A program made the translations under genes and the position numbers. The notes under the pieces were generated by a model. That model worked only from the letters and a program-made list of their open reading frames with translations. It searched no databases and had not been told where the DNA came from. From Allobosea sp. CRIB-10 (GTDB taxonomy: Bacteria; Pseudomonadota; Alphaproteobacteria; Rhizobiales; Beijerinckiaceae): a stretch of DNA of 38,487 nt. Below, one piece after another: positions 16,483 to 24,037 of this stretch. Every line of letters starts with the position of its first letter. Positions within the stretch are counted from its first letter, which is position 1. Location: positions 1-38,487 of the forward strand of contig NZ_FOKP01000040.1 of assembly GCF_900112185.1 (NCBI RefSeq), given 5' to 3'.

Positions 16483-18132
16483 CTAGCGCGGCCGCAGTCT
16501 TTCGAGCTCCCCGAGCCGCTTCAGTGCCGCCTGTTGCTGGAGCAGGCCGTAGTTGATGCCGGATGCGTTCAGCGAACTGCCAGTCTGGTAGGGATACTCG
16601 GCGAAATCGGAGAAGAATTCCTTCACCTTTGCCTGGACCGGCACGAGCAGCCACATCTGCTGGCCGAGGAACTTCATGGCTTCGCCACCTTCCTTCATGC
16701 CGCGCTCGTACGGGTCCATGCGGAGGTTCGTGATAGAGGCCCAGGACGTGACCTCGCGGGTCGCGGTCGCGATGTTGCCTTCGCTGTTTACCGCAAAGCT
16801 GACTTTCCAATCGTTCCAGCGGACAGCGTTCAGGTTGCCGCCCTGATCGAAATAAAAGACGGAGTCGCGCGGCGGCTCCTTCGTCTCGCCCTTGAGGAAC
16901 GGCATGAAATTGTAGCCGTCGAGATGGGCCTTGAAGGTCTTCGACCCTGCCTGGAATCCGCTTTTCATCTTCTCCTTGACGTCGCCGAGGCCGGCGGCCG
17001 CGCAGAAAGTCGGGAACCAGTCGATCAGTGCGATCGGCTCGTTGACCTCGGTCCCGGGCTTCACCACGCCCGGCCAGCGCACCATCATCGGGATGCGGAA
17101 GCCGCCTTCCCATGTGGTGCCTTTCTCGCCGCGGAACGGCGTCATGGCGCCGTCGGGCCAAAGAGCGATCTCGGCGCCGTTGTCGGTGGTGTAGAGCACG
17201 ATCGTGTTGTCGGCGATGCGGAGATCGTCGAGCTGCTTGAGGAGCTGCCCGACATGGCCGTCATGCTCGACCATGCCGTCGGCGTGGATACCCTTGCCGG
17301 TCTTGCCCATCGACTCCGCTTTGAGATGGGTGAAGACATGCATGCGGGTCGAGTTGAACCAGCAGAAGAACGGCTTGTTCGCCTTGGTCTGGCGGTCGAT
17401 GAAATCCTTGGCTCCGGCCAGGAACTCCTCATCGATGGTCGGCATCCGCTTGGTGTTGAGGGGACCGGTATCCTCGATCTTGCCGTCGGCGCTGATCTTC
17501 AGCACGCCGCGCGGGCCGAACTGCCTGCGGAAATTCGGATCCTTCGGATAGAAATAGCCCTCCGGCTCCTCCTCGGCGTTGAGATGATAGAGATTGCCGA
17601 AGAATTCGTCGAAGCCATGCCGTGTCGGAAGATGCTCGTCGCGATCGCCGAGATGGTTCTTGCCGAACTGGCCGGTGGCATAGCCGGCGGTCTTCAGAGC
17701 ATCAGCGATCGTTGGCATCCAATCCTGGATGCCGTGCGGATCACCGGGCATGCCGATCGTCAGCAGGCCCGTGCGGAACGGCTCCATGCCGAGGATGAAG
17801 GAGGCGCGCCCGGCGGTGCAGCTCTGCTGGCCATAGGCATCGGTGAAGATCGCGCCTTCCTTGGCGATGCGGTCGATATTGGGGGTGCGGTAGCCCATCA
17901 TCCCCATCGTATAGGCGCTGATTTGGGGGACGCCGATATCATCGCCGAAGATCACTAGGATGTTCGGCTTTCGCCCGGCGGCGGCCGACGGAGCAGGCTG
18001 CTGAGCCTGTGCCGTCTGGACCGGAGCGCCCGGGAGATGAGTTGAGGCTGCTGCGAGCACCGTGCCGCCGAGCAGAACGTTGCGGCGACTGAGAGCGGGC
18101 TTGGGCGAGGGGATTGTCTGCTCAGGATCCAC
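16483..18132 (-). CDS. Arylsulfatase, Tat-exported (sulfatase 2)
   Basis: A 549-residue type I sulfatase. The preferred start is GTG at 18132, seven bases after GGGAGA; an in-frame ATG at 18183 has no RBS. Tat signal: LSRRNVLLGGTVLAAAS (Arg16-Arg17), ending AQAQQ. Active-site features: ILVIFGDDIG (Asp64/Asp65), SCTAGR (Cys105, formylglycine), ATGQFGKNHLGDRDEH and YTTDNGAEI. The latter has Ala where sulfatases 1 and 3 have Pro. It ends in a helical tail (LLQQQAALKRLGELERL) absent from the others. A GTAACGGTTAC palindrome lies 91 bases upstream. Confidence 0.93.
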   Translation of the reverse strand: MDPEQTIPSPKPALSRRNVLLGGTVLAAASTHLPGAPVQTAQAQQPAPSAAAGRKPNILVIFGDDIGVPQISAYTMGMMGYRTPNIDRIAKEGAIFTDAYGQQSCTAGRASFILGMEPFRTGLLTIGMPGDPHGIQDWMPTIADALKTAGYATGQFGKNHLGDRDEHLPTRHGFDEFFGNLYHLNAEEEPEGYFYPKDPNFRRQFGPRGVLKISADGKIEDTGPLNTKRMPTIDEEFLAGAKDFIDRQTKANKPFFCWFNSTRMHVFTHLKAESMGKTGKGIHADGMVEHDGHVGQLLKQLDDLRIADNTIVLYTTDNGAEIALWPDGAMTPFRGEKGTTWEGGFRIPMMVRWPGVVKPGTEVNEPIALIDWFPTFCAAAGLGDVKEKMKSGFQAGSKTFKAHLDGYNFMPFLKGETKEPPRDSVFYFDQGGNLNAVRWNDWKVSFAVNSEGNIATATREVTSWASITNLRMDPYERGMKEGGEAMKFLGQQMWLLVPVQAKVKEFFSDFAEYPYQTGSSLNASGINYGLLQQQAALKRLGELERLRPR

Positions 18133-18222
18133 GACACATTCTCCCGGAGAGTTCGGAACGACAGCAAAGCTGGAACAGTGCATGGAGAGTTGTAGAGTGG
18201 AGCGGCCCTGCGCGGCAGCTCT

Positions 18223-18233
18223 GTAACGGTTAC
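18223..18233. promoter_or_regulatory. Palindrome GTAAC-G-GTTAC, candidate operator (site 3)
   Basis: Identical to site 2. It lies 91 bases before the GTG of sulfatase 2 and 52 bases after the stop of the upstream gene, a position suited to a regulator of a promoter reading into the sulfatase genes. Confidence 0.55.
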
Positions 18234-18285
18234 CGAGCCGCCTGCGTCCCCGCCCGTCATCGACGAGCGAGACGGATCGACTGCC

Positions 18286-19095
18286 TCAGCGCGTCCCGAT
18301 CACGCTTGCAATCGATTTCACGGCAGTATCAGCAAAGCCATCGATCTGGTCGAAACATGGCGTCGCTTTCGCAACGAAGTCTCGGGAATCCGACGCAAGG
18401 ACCTCGCCGCTACGCAGATCGCTGAAGCGCCAGGAGTAGCGGCGATGTTCCGCCATAGGGCGAACTGAGATATCGAGAGAATACGTCTCTCCGGGATGTG
18501 CGAAGAGCTCCTGGATGGCATCGGTGGCCGCCCTTCGCTCCGCCGACGGCATGAGCAGAGTCCTGAAGTGCGCCCCGCGCAAGAGCGGCAGCAAGGCGTC
18601 GGTGAAGACTTCGCCGCGCAGCTCGGTTTCCGGATCGGATCGATCAGAATGATCGTGGATGATCACGGCTGCCACGGCCCGATCCGCCGGCATGTCGGCC
18701 GCCACAGGATCGGCAACTCCGGTGTTTTCCACGTTGGACGACCATGCGAACGTCGGCACGTAGCTGCCCCGCGGCAACGTGATCCTGATCCGGTCGGCGG
18801 TGCCTGCGGTATCGTAATAGGCGGTCAACGCCGAGCGAAGGCGCGTCGCCTCGATCCGCACAATCGGATCGATGGCCGGATCGAAGCTGTCGTCCCGGCC
18901 GAAGACGTCGACGCCGATCGCATAGGCCTTGATCCGGTCGGCATGCCCGTCCACGGTTTGTCTTACTACAAACGACAGAAAGCGCCGGTTCCGCTCGGAC
19001 AATCTGAGCGCATCCGTTGCTATTAACGTTTGGAGAGTTTCTAATATTTCTTGCGAAGAAGGCCCATCTGCCGCGGTGGATACTGCCTCGCCCAT
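18286..19095 (-). CDS. Regulator-like protein with N-terminal domain known from adenylate cyclases
   Basis: The 269-residue product starts at an ATG with GGAGGC upstream. Residues about 35-115 read RNRRFLSFVVRQTVDGHADR, IKAYAIGVDVFGRDDSFDP, DPIVRIEATRLRSALTAYYD and RITLPRGSYVPTF. This is the conserved N-terminal region found before TPR/TolB-like halves of many alphaproteobacterial adenylate cyclase-like proteins. Residues 135-269 have no cyclase motifs and look like a soluble alpha/beta domain (AAVIIHDHSD, FTDALLPLLRGAHFRTLLMP, YSWRFSDLRSGEVL), resembling the TolB-like part. No transmembrane helix seen. It directly precedes sulfatase 2 and could be its regulator. Confidence 0.75.
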   Translation of the reverse strand: MGEAVSTAADGPSSQEILETLQTLIATDALRLSERNRRFLSFVVRQTVDGHADRIKAYAIGVDVFGRDDSFDPAIDPIVRIEATRLRSALTAYYDTAGTADRIRITLPRGSYVPTFAWSSNVENTGVADPVAADMPADRAVAAVIIHDHSDRSDPETELRGEVFTDALLPLLRGAHFRTLLMPSAERRAATDAIQELFAHPGETYSLDISVRPMAEHRRYSWRFSDLRSGEVLASDSRDFVAKATPCFDQIDGFADTAVKSIASVIGTR

Positions 19096-19216
19096 CGCTT
19101 TGCCTCCAAAGCCTAGTGCGGGAATCCTTACGTAGTCAACGAATGTAACAATGGCGCCACCATAGGTCGGATGGCAAGATGCCGTTCGCTCGGCGGTATG
19201 GCCATGCTCAAGACGG

Positions 19217-19462
19217 TTAGGAAATCCTATCCAGAATATCCTGTTCTGTCGCCGATGCGAGCATATTATATTCCTGTGTTCGCTGACGGCCGGTCTGGGT
19301 CGGGGATTTTGCCCAGTATGCCGCTGCCTCGCAGGCCGTCTCGTAGGCTTCGCAGAGCTCGGCCAGCCGTGGGTCGGCGATGCATTTCTCGCGCAAGACG
19401 GCGCGCCGCTCAGGCCAGCGCAGCATCAGGCGGGCGAGCCCTCGTATTTGCGCCTGATCCAT
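19217..19462 (-). CDS. Small hypothetical protein
   Basis: An 81-residue soluble helical protein starting MDQAQIRGLARLMLRWPERR (ATG 19462; only weak AGGCAG upstream). It continues with LREKCIADPRLAELCEAYET and ends LASATEQDILDRIS. A longer in-frame start at 19609 adds about 49 residues of less protein-like sequence. No family recognised. It could be a regulator or a member of small conserved proteins of Hyphomicrobiales. Coding is likely from the amphipathic helix pattern, but not proven. Confidence 0.5.
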   Translation of the reverse strand: MDQAQIRGLARLMLRWPERRAVLREKCIADPRLAELCEAYETACEAAAYWAKSPTQTGRQRTQEYNMLASATEQDILDRIS

Positions 19463-19988
19463 CTGCCTACATCCAGAGGAAGCCAGACTGAGTTTACACG
19501 TCATGAGATGGCGTAGCAGGCTTAACTGTAACATCACCGCGTTCAACGGTTCTCCGCCGCGGAACAGCATCCGCATTCCGCCTGTCGTTCGCGCGTGAAA
19601 CGCGCTCAACGGCCTCCAGTCACCCCATCAAAAAATGGTAGCGATGATGCCGTAGAGGCCGACGAGAGCGACGCCATCGACAATGTCCGTGCGCTGTCTG
19701 ACGTGCCAGACAAATGATACGTTTGTGTGTTGCAGCCACGTGAGCGCGAGCGGACACTCTGTTGCATTGCACAATAATGACACTCCATCGGAAAGTGTTA
19801 CGCGGTCCCGCGTCTCCGAATTTATGTAGCGGCAGCAATTAGAAATGATAAAATCTGGCTTAAATTGAGGAAATCTACGCGGGCGGCACGAACTGATTCT
19901 GCAAAATTTCGACGTTTCTGAAAATTGAAATTGACGGTCGGGCCAGTATCGTTTCAGAATTCATACGCTGAACCGGGAGTGCCATGGC
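19463..19988. other. 526-base intergenic region, AT-rich at its right half
   Basis: No convincing gene. Short open frames here lack RBS and protein-like composition. The right half (about 19830-19970) is AT-rich and holds the probable promoter of the plus-strand sulfatase operon plus two TTTCNGAAW boxes at 19915-19923 and 19952-19960. ACAAA-N7-TTTGT forms a small inverted repeat near 19708-19724. Confidence 0.5.
19931..19960 (+). promoter_or_regulatory. Candidate promoter of the outer-membrane protein/sulfatase 3 operon
   Basis: TTGACG (19931-19936), 18-base spacer, CAGAAT (19955-19960), with the RBS GGGAG at 19975. TTTCTGAAA (19915-19923) lies just upstream and TTTCAGAAT (19952-19960) overlaps the -10, a direct repeat at 37-base spacing that could bind a regulator. 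Confidence 0.3.
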
Positions 19989-20993
19989 TTGCGACTGCTT
20001 CTAGCACAGGCTTTGTCGGTCATTGTGGCGCTCACTGCCTTGAATCGCGCCGCGGTTGCAACGGAGGGAGGCGCTAGCCTTTACGTCCCCGGTCTCCGCG
20101 GTCCCCTCGCCGGGGTCGTTCCGCCACCTGGCTTTTATTTCGAGAACGACTTCTATAGTTATTCAGGTCGGCTCTCGGCCGCCAAGGCCATTCCGATCGG
20201 CGGGGCGGTCGTATCCAACGTCAAGGTCGAGGCGCGGGTCAACTTTATGACCCCGACTTGGGTCACGCCGATCGAGATTCTCGGCGGCAACCTGGCGTTC
20301 GCGGTCACGGTTCCGTTCGGGACGCCCCGTGTGAGCGCTGGCGCCGTCATTACCGGGCCGCGCGGGCGGTCGATCGGCTTCAGCCAGCGGGACGCCACCT
20401 TCAACATCGGCGACCCGGCCATCTCCAGCTTCATCGGCTGGCATCAGGGCAACTTCCATTGGCAGACGGGGGTGACCGTCAACATCCCATCCGGATCCTA
20501 TCAGGACGGGGAGCTCTCGAACCTGTCGTTCAACCGCTGGATTGGCGACATCTACGCCGCTGTAACCTACCTCAATCCCGCGACCGGGATCGACCTTTCC
20601 GGTGCGGTCGGCTTCGAGATCAACGGCAAGAACGACGCCACCGACTATCGGAGCGGCAACGCGATCCACGCCGATATCGCGCTGAGCAAGAACTTCACCA
20701 AGCAATTCTCGGCCGGCCTGCTGGCGTCCCATTACCAGCAGGTCAGCGGCGACGGCGGCCGCGGGGCGACGCTGGGTCCCTACAAGGGCCGGGTCACTGC
20801 CCTGGCCGCCCAGATCGCCTACACCTTCGAGGTTGCCGGAACGCCCGTCTCCGCGCGGCTGAAGGTGCTGCGCGAGGTCGACGTCGACAACCGCTCGCGC
20901 GGCACTATCGGGCTCTTCAGCATCGGTTTCCCGATCGGCCACTCGGCGGCTGCGCCCAAGGCCGCCCCAGCTCGGCCGTCAGCGCCCAGATGA
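19989..20993 (+). CDS. Outer-membrane protein, MetA-pathway phenol degradation-like (PF13557 type)
   Basis: The 334-residue product starts at TTG (19989), nine bases after GGGAG; the nearby ATG at 19984 is in another frame that stops at once. A Sec signal (LLLAQALSVIVALTALNRAAVA) precedes a barrel sequence: GFYFENDFYSYSG, NLAFAVTVPFGTP, NFHWQTGVTVNIPSGSY, NRWIGDIYAAVTYLNP and LRGEV-like strands to the Ala/Pro-rich end. The pattern PPGFYF...NIPSGSYQDGELSNLSFNRW is typical of the PF13557 family, putative transporters of hydrophobic or aromatic compounds. It is first in an operon with sulfatase 3, DUF3302 and HlyD. Confidence 0.85.
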   Translation: MRLLLAQALSVIVALTALNRAAVATEGGASLYVPGLRGPLAGVVPPPGFYFENDFYSYSGRLSAAKAIPIGGAVVSNVKVEARVNFMTPTWVTPIEILGGNLAFAVTVPFGTPRVSAGAVITGPRGRSIGFSQRDATFNIGDPAISSFIGWHQGNFHWQTGVTVNIPSGSYQDGELSNLSFNRWIGDIYAAVTYLNPATGIDLSGAVGFEINGKNDATDYRSGNAIHADIALSKNFTKQFSAGLLASHYQQVSGDGGRGATLGPYKGRVTALAAQIAYTFEVAGTPVSARLKVLREVDVDNRSRGTIGLFSIGFPIGHSAAAPKAAPARPSAPR

Positions 20994-21013
20994 TGGGTCA
21001 AAGGAGGCACCCG

Positions 21014-22633
21014 TTGAAAAAGCAAGGTTTTCTGGCAGCTGCCGCGATAGCGGCCCTCATGTCGCTCTCGAACGGGGAGACGCTGGCCCAGCAGCCCTCG
21101 CCGCGTCCGCCAGTGGTGCCGGCTCCCGCGGCCACAAGCGCCCCGCCGAACATCCTCGTCATCTTCGGCGACGATATCGGCCAGTCGAACATTAGCGCCT
21201 ACGCGCACGGTCTCGTGGGCTACCGGACGCCCAATATCGACCGCATCGCTAAAGAAGGCATGATGTTCACCGACTATTACGGTGAGAATTCCTGCACCGC
21301 CGGGCGCTCGACCTTCATCACCGGCCAGACGTGCCTGCGCACGGGCCTGTGCAAGGTCGGCGTTCCCGGTGCGACCGTGGGCCTCCAGGATCGCGATGTC
21401 ACGATCGCAGAGGCGCTGAAGGCTCGCGGCTATGCCACCGGCCAGTTCGGCAAGAACCACCTTGGTGATCGCGATGAGTTTCTTCCCACGCGACACGGCT
21501 TCGACGAGTTCTTCGGCAACCTTTATCACCTCAATGCCGAGGAGGAGCCTGAACGGCCGTACTGGCCCAAGAACAACCCCGCCTTCGTCAAGGCCAACTC
21601 GCCGCGCGGTGTGCTGAAGTCATCGGCCGACGGCAAGATCGAGGACACTGGTCCGCTAACGAAAAAGCGGATGGAGACGATCGACGACGAGACAACGGAT
21701 GCCGCCGTCGACTTCATGCAGCGACAGGTCAAGGCTCAAAAGCCCTTCTTCACCTGGATGAACACGACCCGCATGCATGCCTTCACACACGTGCGCGAGT
21801 CCATGAAGGGCCGCAGCGGCATGCCGGGCAACGATTATGCCGACGGCATGCTTGAGCATGACGAGGATGTCGGCAAGCTCCTGAAGGCGATTGACGACCT
21901 CGGCATCGCCAACAACACGATCGTCATCTACACCACCGATAATGGACCGAACCAGTGGTCCTGGCCGGACGCAGCCACCACTCAGTTCCGGTCAGAGAAG
22001 AACACGAACTGGGAGGGCGCCTTCCGCGTACCGGCAATGATCCGATGGCCCGGGCGCGTGAAAGCCGGCGAGGTCTCGAACGAAATGATCTCGGGTCTCG
22101 ACTGGTTTCCAACGCTCGTGGCCGCCGCCGGCGATGCCGATATCAAGGACAAGCTGCTGAAAGGGACGACGGTCGGTGCCAAGCAAGCCAGGGTTCATCT
22201 CGACGGCTACAACCAGCTCCCCTACCTCACAGGCCAGCAGCCAAAGTCGGCCCGCAACTCCTTCTTCTACCTGAACGACGATGGGGAGGTGGTTGCCGTT
22301 CGGTTCGATGAATGGAAGGCAGTGTTCTGCGAGCAGCGCCAGCCTGGTGGCTTCGAGGTCTGGTCGAACCCTTTCACCTGCCTGCGCGCTCCCAAAATCT
22401 TCCATCTCCGGATGGATCCCATGGAACGAGCCGATGGCGTCTCCGACCAGTACTACGACTGGATGGTCAAGAACGCCTATCTAGCGCCGCTCGCCGTCTC
22501 AAACGTGGCGCCCTTCCTCCAGACCTTCAAGGAATTTCCGCCGAGCCAGCGCGTCGCCAGCTTCAGCATCGATCAGATGATCGACGGGCTGATGCGCAAC
22601 CTCGAGGCGGCGGCCTCGCGAAATTCCAGATAG
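21014..22633 (+). CDS. Arylsulfatase, Sec-exported (sulfatase 3)
   Basis: The start is TTG (21014) with AAAGGAGG six bases upstream; longer in-frame extensions overlap the preceding gene. The 539-residue protein has a Sec signal (KKQGFLAAAAIAALMSLSNG, ending LAQQ) and no twin Arg. Active-site features: ILVIFGDDIG (Asp53/54), SCTAGR (Cys94, formylglycine), ATGQFGKNHLGDRDEF and YTTDNGPNQ. It has four Cys that the Tat paralogs lack (C107 and C113 in TCLRTGLC, plus FCEQR and FTCLR), and Thr for Cys in FFTWMN. This fits disulfides in a protein folded in the periplasm. It follows the barrel gene and precedes DUF3302-HlyD. Confidence 0.93.
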   Translation: MKKQGFLAAAAIAALMSLSNGETLAQQPSPRPPVVPAPAATSAPPNILVIFGDDIGQSNISAYAHGLVGYRTPNIDRIAKEGMMFTDYYGENSCTAGRSTFITGQTCLRTGLCKVGVPGATVGLQDRDVTIAEALKARGYATGQFGKNHLGDRDEFLPTRHGFDEFFGNLYHLNAEEEPERPYWPKNNPAFVKANSPRGVLKSSADGKIEDTGPLTKKRMETIDDETTDAAVDFMQRQVKAQKPFFTWMNTTRMHAFTHVRESMKGRSGMPGNDYADGMLEHDEDVGKLLKAIDDLGIANNTIVIYTTDNGPNQWSWPDAATTQFRSEKNTNWEGAFRVPAMIRWPGRVKAGEVSNEMISGLDWFPTLVAAAGDADIKDKLLKGTTVGAKQARVHLDGYNQLPYLTGQQPKSARNSFFYLNDDGEVVAVRFDEWKAVFCEQRQPGGFEVWSNPFTCLRAPKIFHLRMDPMERADGVSDQYYDWMVKNAYLAPLAVSNVAPFLQTFKEFPPSQRVASFSIDQMIDGLMRNLEAAASRNSR

Positions 22634-22689
22634 CGAAGGCGCGATCGCGACCGGTCAGAGCCGCGGGGCAACCTTAAGAAGGGTATTTC

Positions 22690-22950
22690 ATGTCCGGTCT
22701 CGATATCTTCGCCTGGATCGTCCTGCTCGTCCTCGTCGCGAGCACGGTCTTCGTCGTCGTCTTCATGGCGATGTGGCCCGGAATGGTCGCCCGACGACGC
22801 GGCCACCCATGGGCCGAGGCCGTCAGTATCGGCGGTTGGGTCACCCTATTCCTGGGCTTCGTGCTCTGGCCGATCGTCTTGATCTGGGCCTATGTCGACG
22901 TCCCGCCGCGGCCGAGCGGCACCGGCCGCAGCCGGGAGGTCGCCCCATGA
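22690..22950 (+). CDS. DUF3302 inner-membrane protein (YiaW/YibI type)
   Basis: The 86-residue product starts at an ATG with AAGAAGGG upstream. It has two transmembrane helices (about 5-28, LDIFAWIVLLVLVASTVFVVV; about 46-68, SIGGWVTLFLGFVLWPIVLIW) with a basic loop (WPGMVARRRGHPWAEAV), as in E. coli YiaW and YibI. Its stop overlaps the HlyD start (ATGA), the same gene order as yiaW-yiaV. The pair is thought to form an inner-membrane adaptor of unknown cargo. A decayed version lies at 2835-3336. Confidence 0.88.
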   Translation: MSGLDIFAWIVLLVLVASTVFVVVFMAMWPGMVARRRGHPWAEAVSIGGWVTLFLGFVLWPIVLIWAYVDVPPRPSGTGRSREVAP

Positions 22951-23888
22951 TCGTCGCGATCCTGAACAGCTACCTGCTGCTGCTGTTCATCCTGGTGAAG
23001 CTCAGGGTCGTCCGGTTCAACCTGTTCTGGAAGGCCTCGCCCTTCATCGTCTTCCTGCTGCTGCTCGTCGGGCTGTTCATCCCGATGGGATGGGGCGCGC
23101 CGCAGGGCTCCGTGCTGGTGGTGCGGCACTCCGTAGCGATCGTTCCCGATGTCGCGGGCGAGGTCATCGAGGTGCCCGTCCAGCCGAACCAACCGCTCAA
23201 GGCCGGCGACGTGCTGTTCAAGATCGATCCGGTGCCGTTTCAGGCGCAGGTCGACGCCATCGCCGCACAGTTGAGGCTCCAGGAGACCCGGCTCGACGAG
23301 ATGACGCAGCTGCAGAACCGCGGCACCGGTCGAACCTTCGACGTCGAGCAGCGGCAGGCCGAGGTCGACCAGCTCCGGGCCCAACTTGTCGGGGCACAGT
23401 GGAACCTCGAAAAGACCACCGTGCGGGCTCCGGCCGACGGCTATGTCACCAATCTGGCGCTGCGCAAGGGCGCGCGGGTGACCAACTTGCCGCTCGCCCC
23501 CGTCATGGCGTTCATCGACACCTCGGACACGATCGTGGGTGTTGAGATCAATCAGATCGACGCGCGCTACCTCGCGTCTGGCCAGCCCGTCGAAGTGACG
23601 TTCAAGATGACACCCGGCACGGTGCAGACCGGCAAGGTCGAGAGCATTCTCCAGGCCGTCGCGTCCGGCCAGGTGCAGACCTCCGGCCAGGCGGTTGCGC
23701 CTCGGACTGTCCAGGCTGCCCCCTTCGCCGTCCGCGTGCGGCTCGACGACGAGGCCTTCGCCCGGTCGTTACCTGCCGGCAGCGTCGGCGATGCCGCGAT
23801 CTTCACTGAACGCGTCAAGGCCGCCCACGTCATACGCAAAGTCCTGCTGCGGCAGATCGCGATCACGAACTACGTCAACCCATTCTAA
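22947..23888 (+). CDS. HlyD-family membrane-fusion/adaptor protein (YiaV/YibH type)
   Basis: The 313-residue product has GGGAGGT in front and overlaps the DUF3302 stop. Two N-terminal hydrophobic segments (about 4-18 and 31-47) are followed by VRHSVAIVPDVAGEVIEVPV (lipoyl-like half), a helical hairpin (about 105-150, LRLQETRLDEMTQLQ...QRQAEVDQLRAQL), the second lipoyl half (TVRAPADGYVTNLALRKGAR) and a beta-barrel (YLASGQPVEVTFKM). It ends ITNYVNPF. This is the periplasmic adaptor architecture of HlyD/EmrA proteins. No transport ATPase or outer channel is adjacent except the barrel gene at 19989. Confidence 0.92.
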   Translation: MIVAILNSYLLLLFILVKLRVVRFNLFWKASPFIVFLLLLVGLFIPMGWGAPQGSVLVVRHSVAIVPDVAGEVIEVPVQPNQPLKAGDVLFKIDPVPFQAQVDAIAAQLRLQETRLDEMTQLQNRGTGRTFDVEQRQAEVDQLRAQLVGAQWNLEKTTVRAPADGYVTNLALRKGARVTNLPLAPVMAFIDTSDTIVGVEINQIDARYLASGQPVEVTFKMTPGTVQTGKVESILQAVASGQVQTSGQAVAPRTVQAAPFAVRVRLDDEAFARSLPAGSVGDAAIFTERVKAAHVIRKVLLRQIAITNYVNPF

Positions 23889-24037
23889 GGCAGACTTTAC
23901 TGGCATACGCACGCGACGTGTGTGACCCGCTTGGTCACTCCCTGAACGTCCGCTATCCGTTAGACGCCCGATGGCAGCTTTTGGCGCGACGCAGATTTCA
24001 TCTACTCGCTCCGAGACACCGGGCCCGAGGCTAGTCT

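Noticed and set aside
16126..17958. Plus-strand open frame of 610 codons
   Set aside because: Antisense to sulfatase 2 and the HAD gene; no recognisable protein features.
19606..19838. Short minus-strand frames in the 19.5-20 kb gap
   Set aside because: No RBS, no protein-like pattern, AT-rich promoter-like DNA.
20258..21013. N-terminal extension of sulfatase 3 overlapping the barrel gene
   Set aside because: Out-of-frame shadow of the barrel gene; the TTG at 21014 has a strong RBS and starts a proper signal peptide.
24011..24037. Possible terminator after the creatininase gene (GAGAC...GTCTC around CGGGCCCG)
   Set aside because: Imperfect short stem and no T-run.
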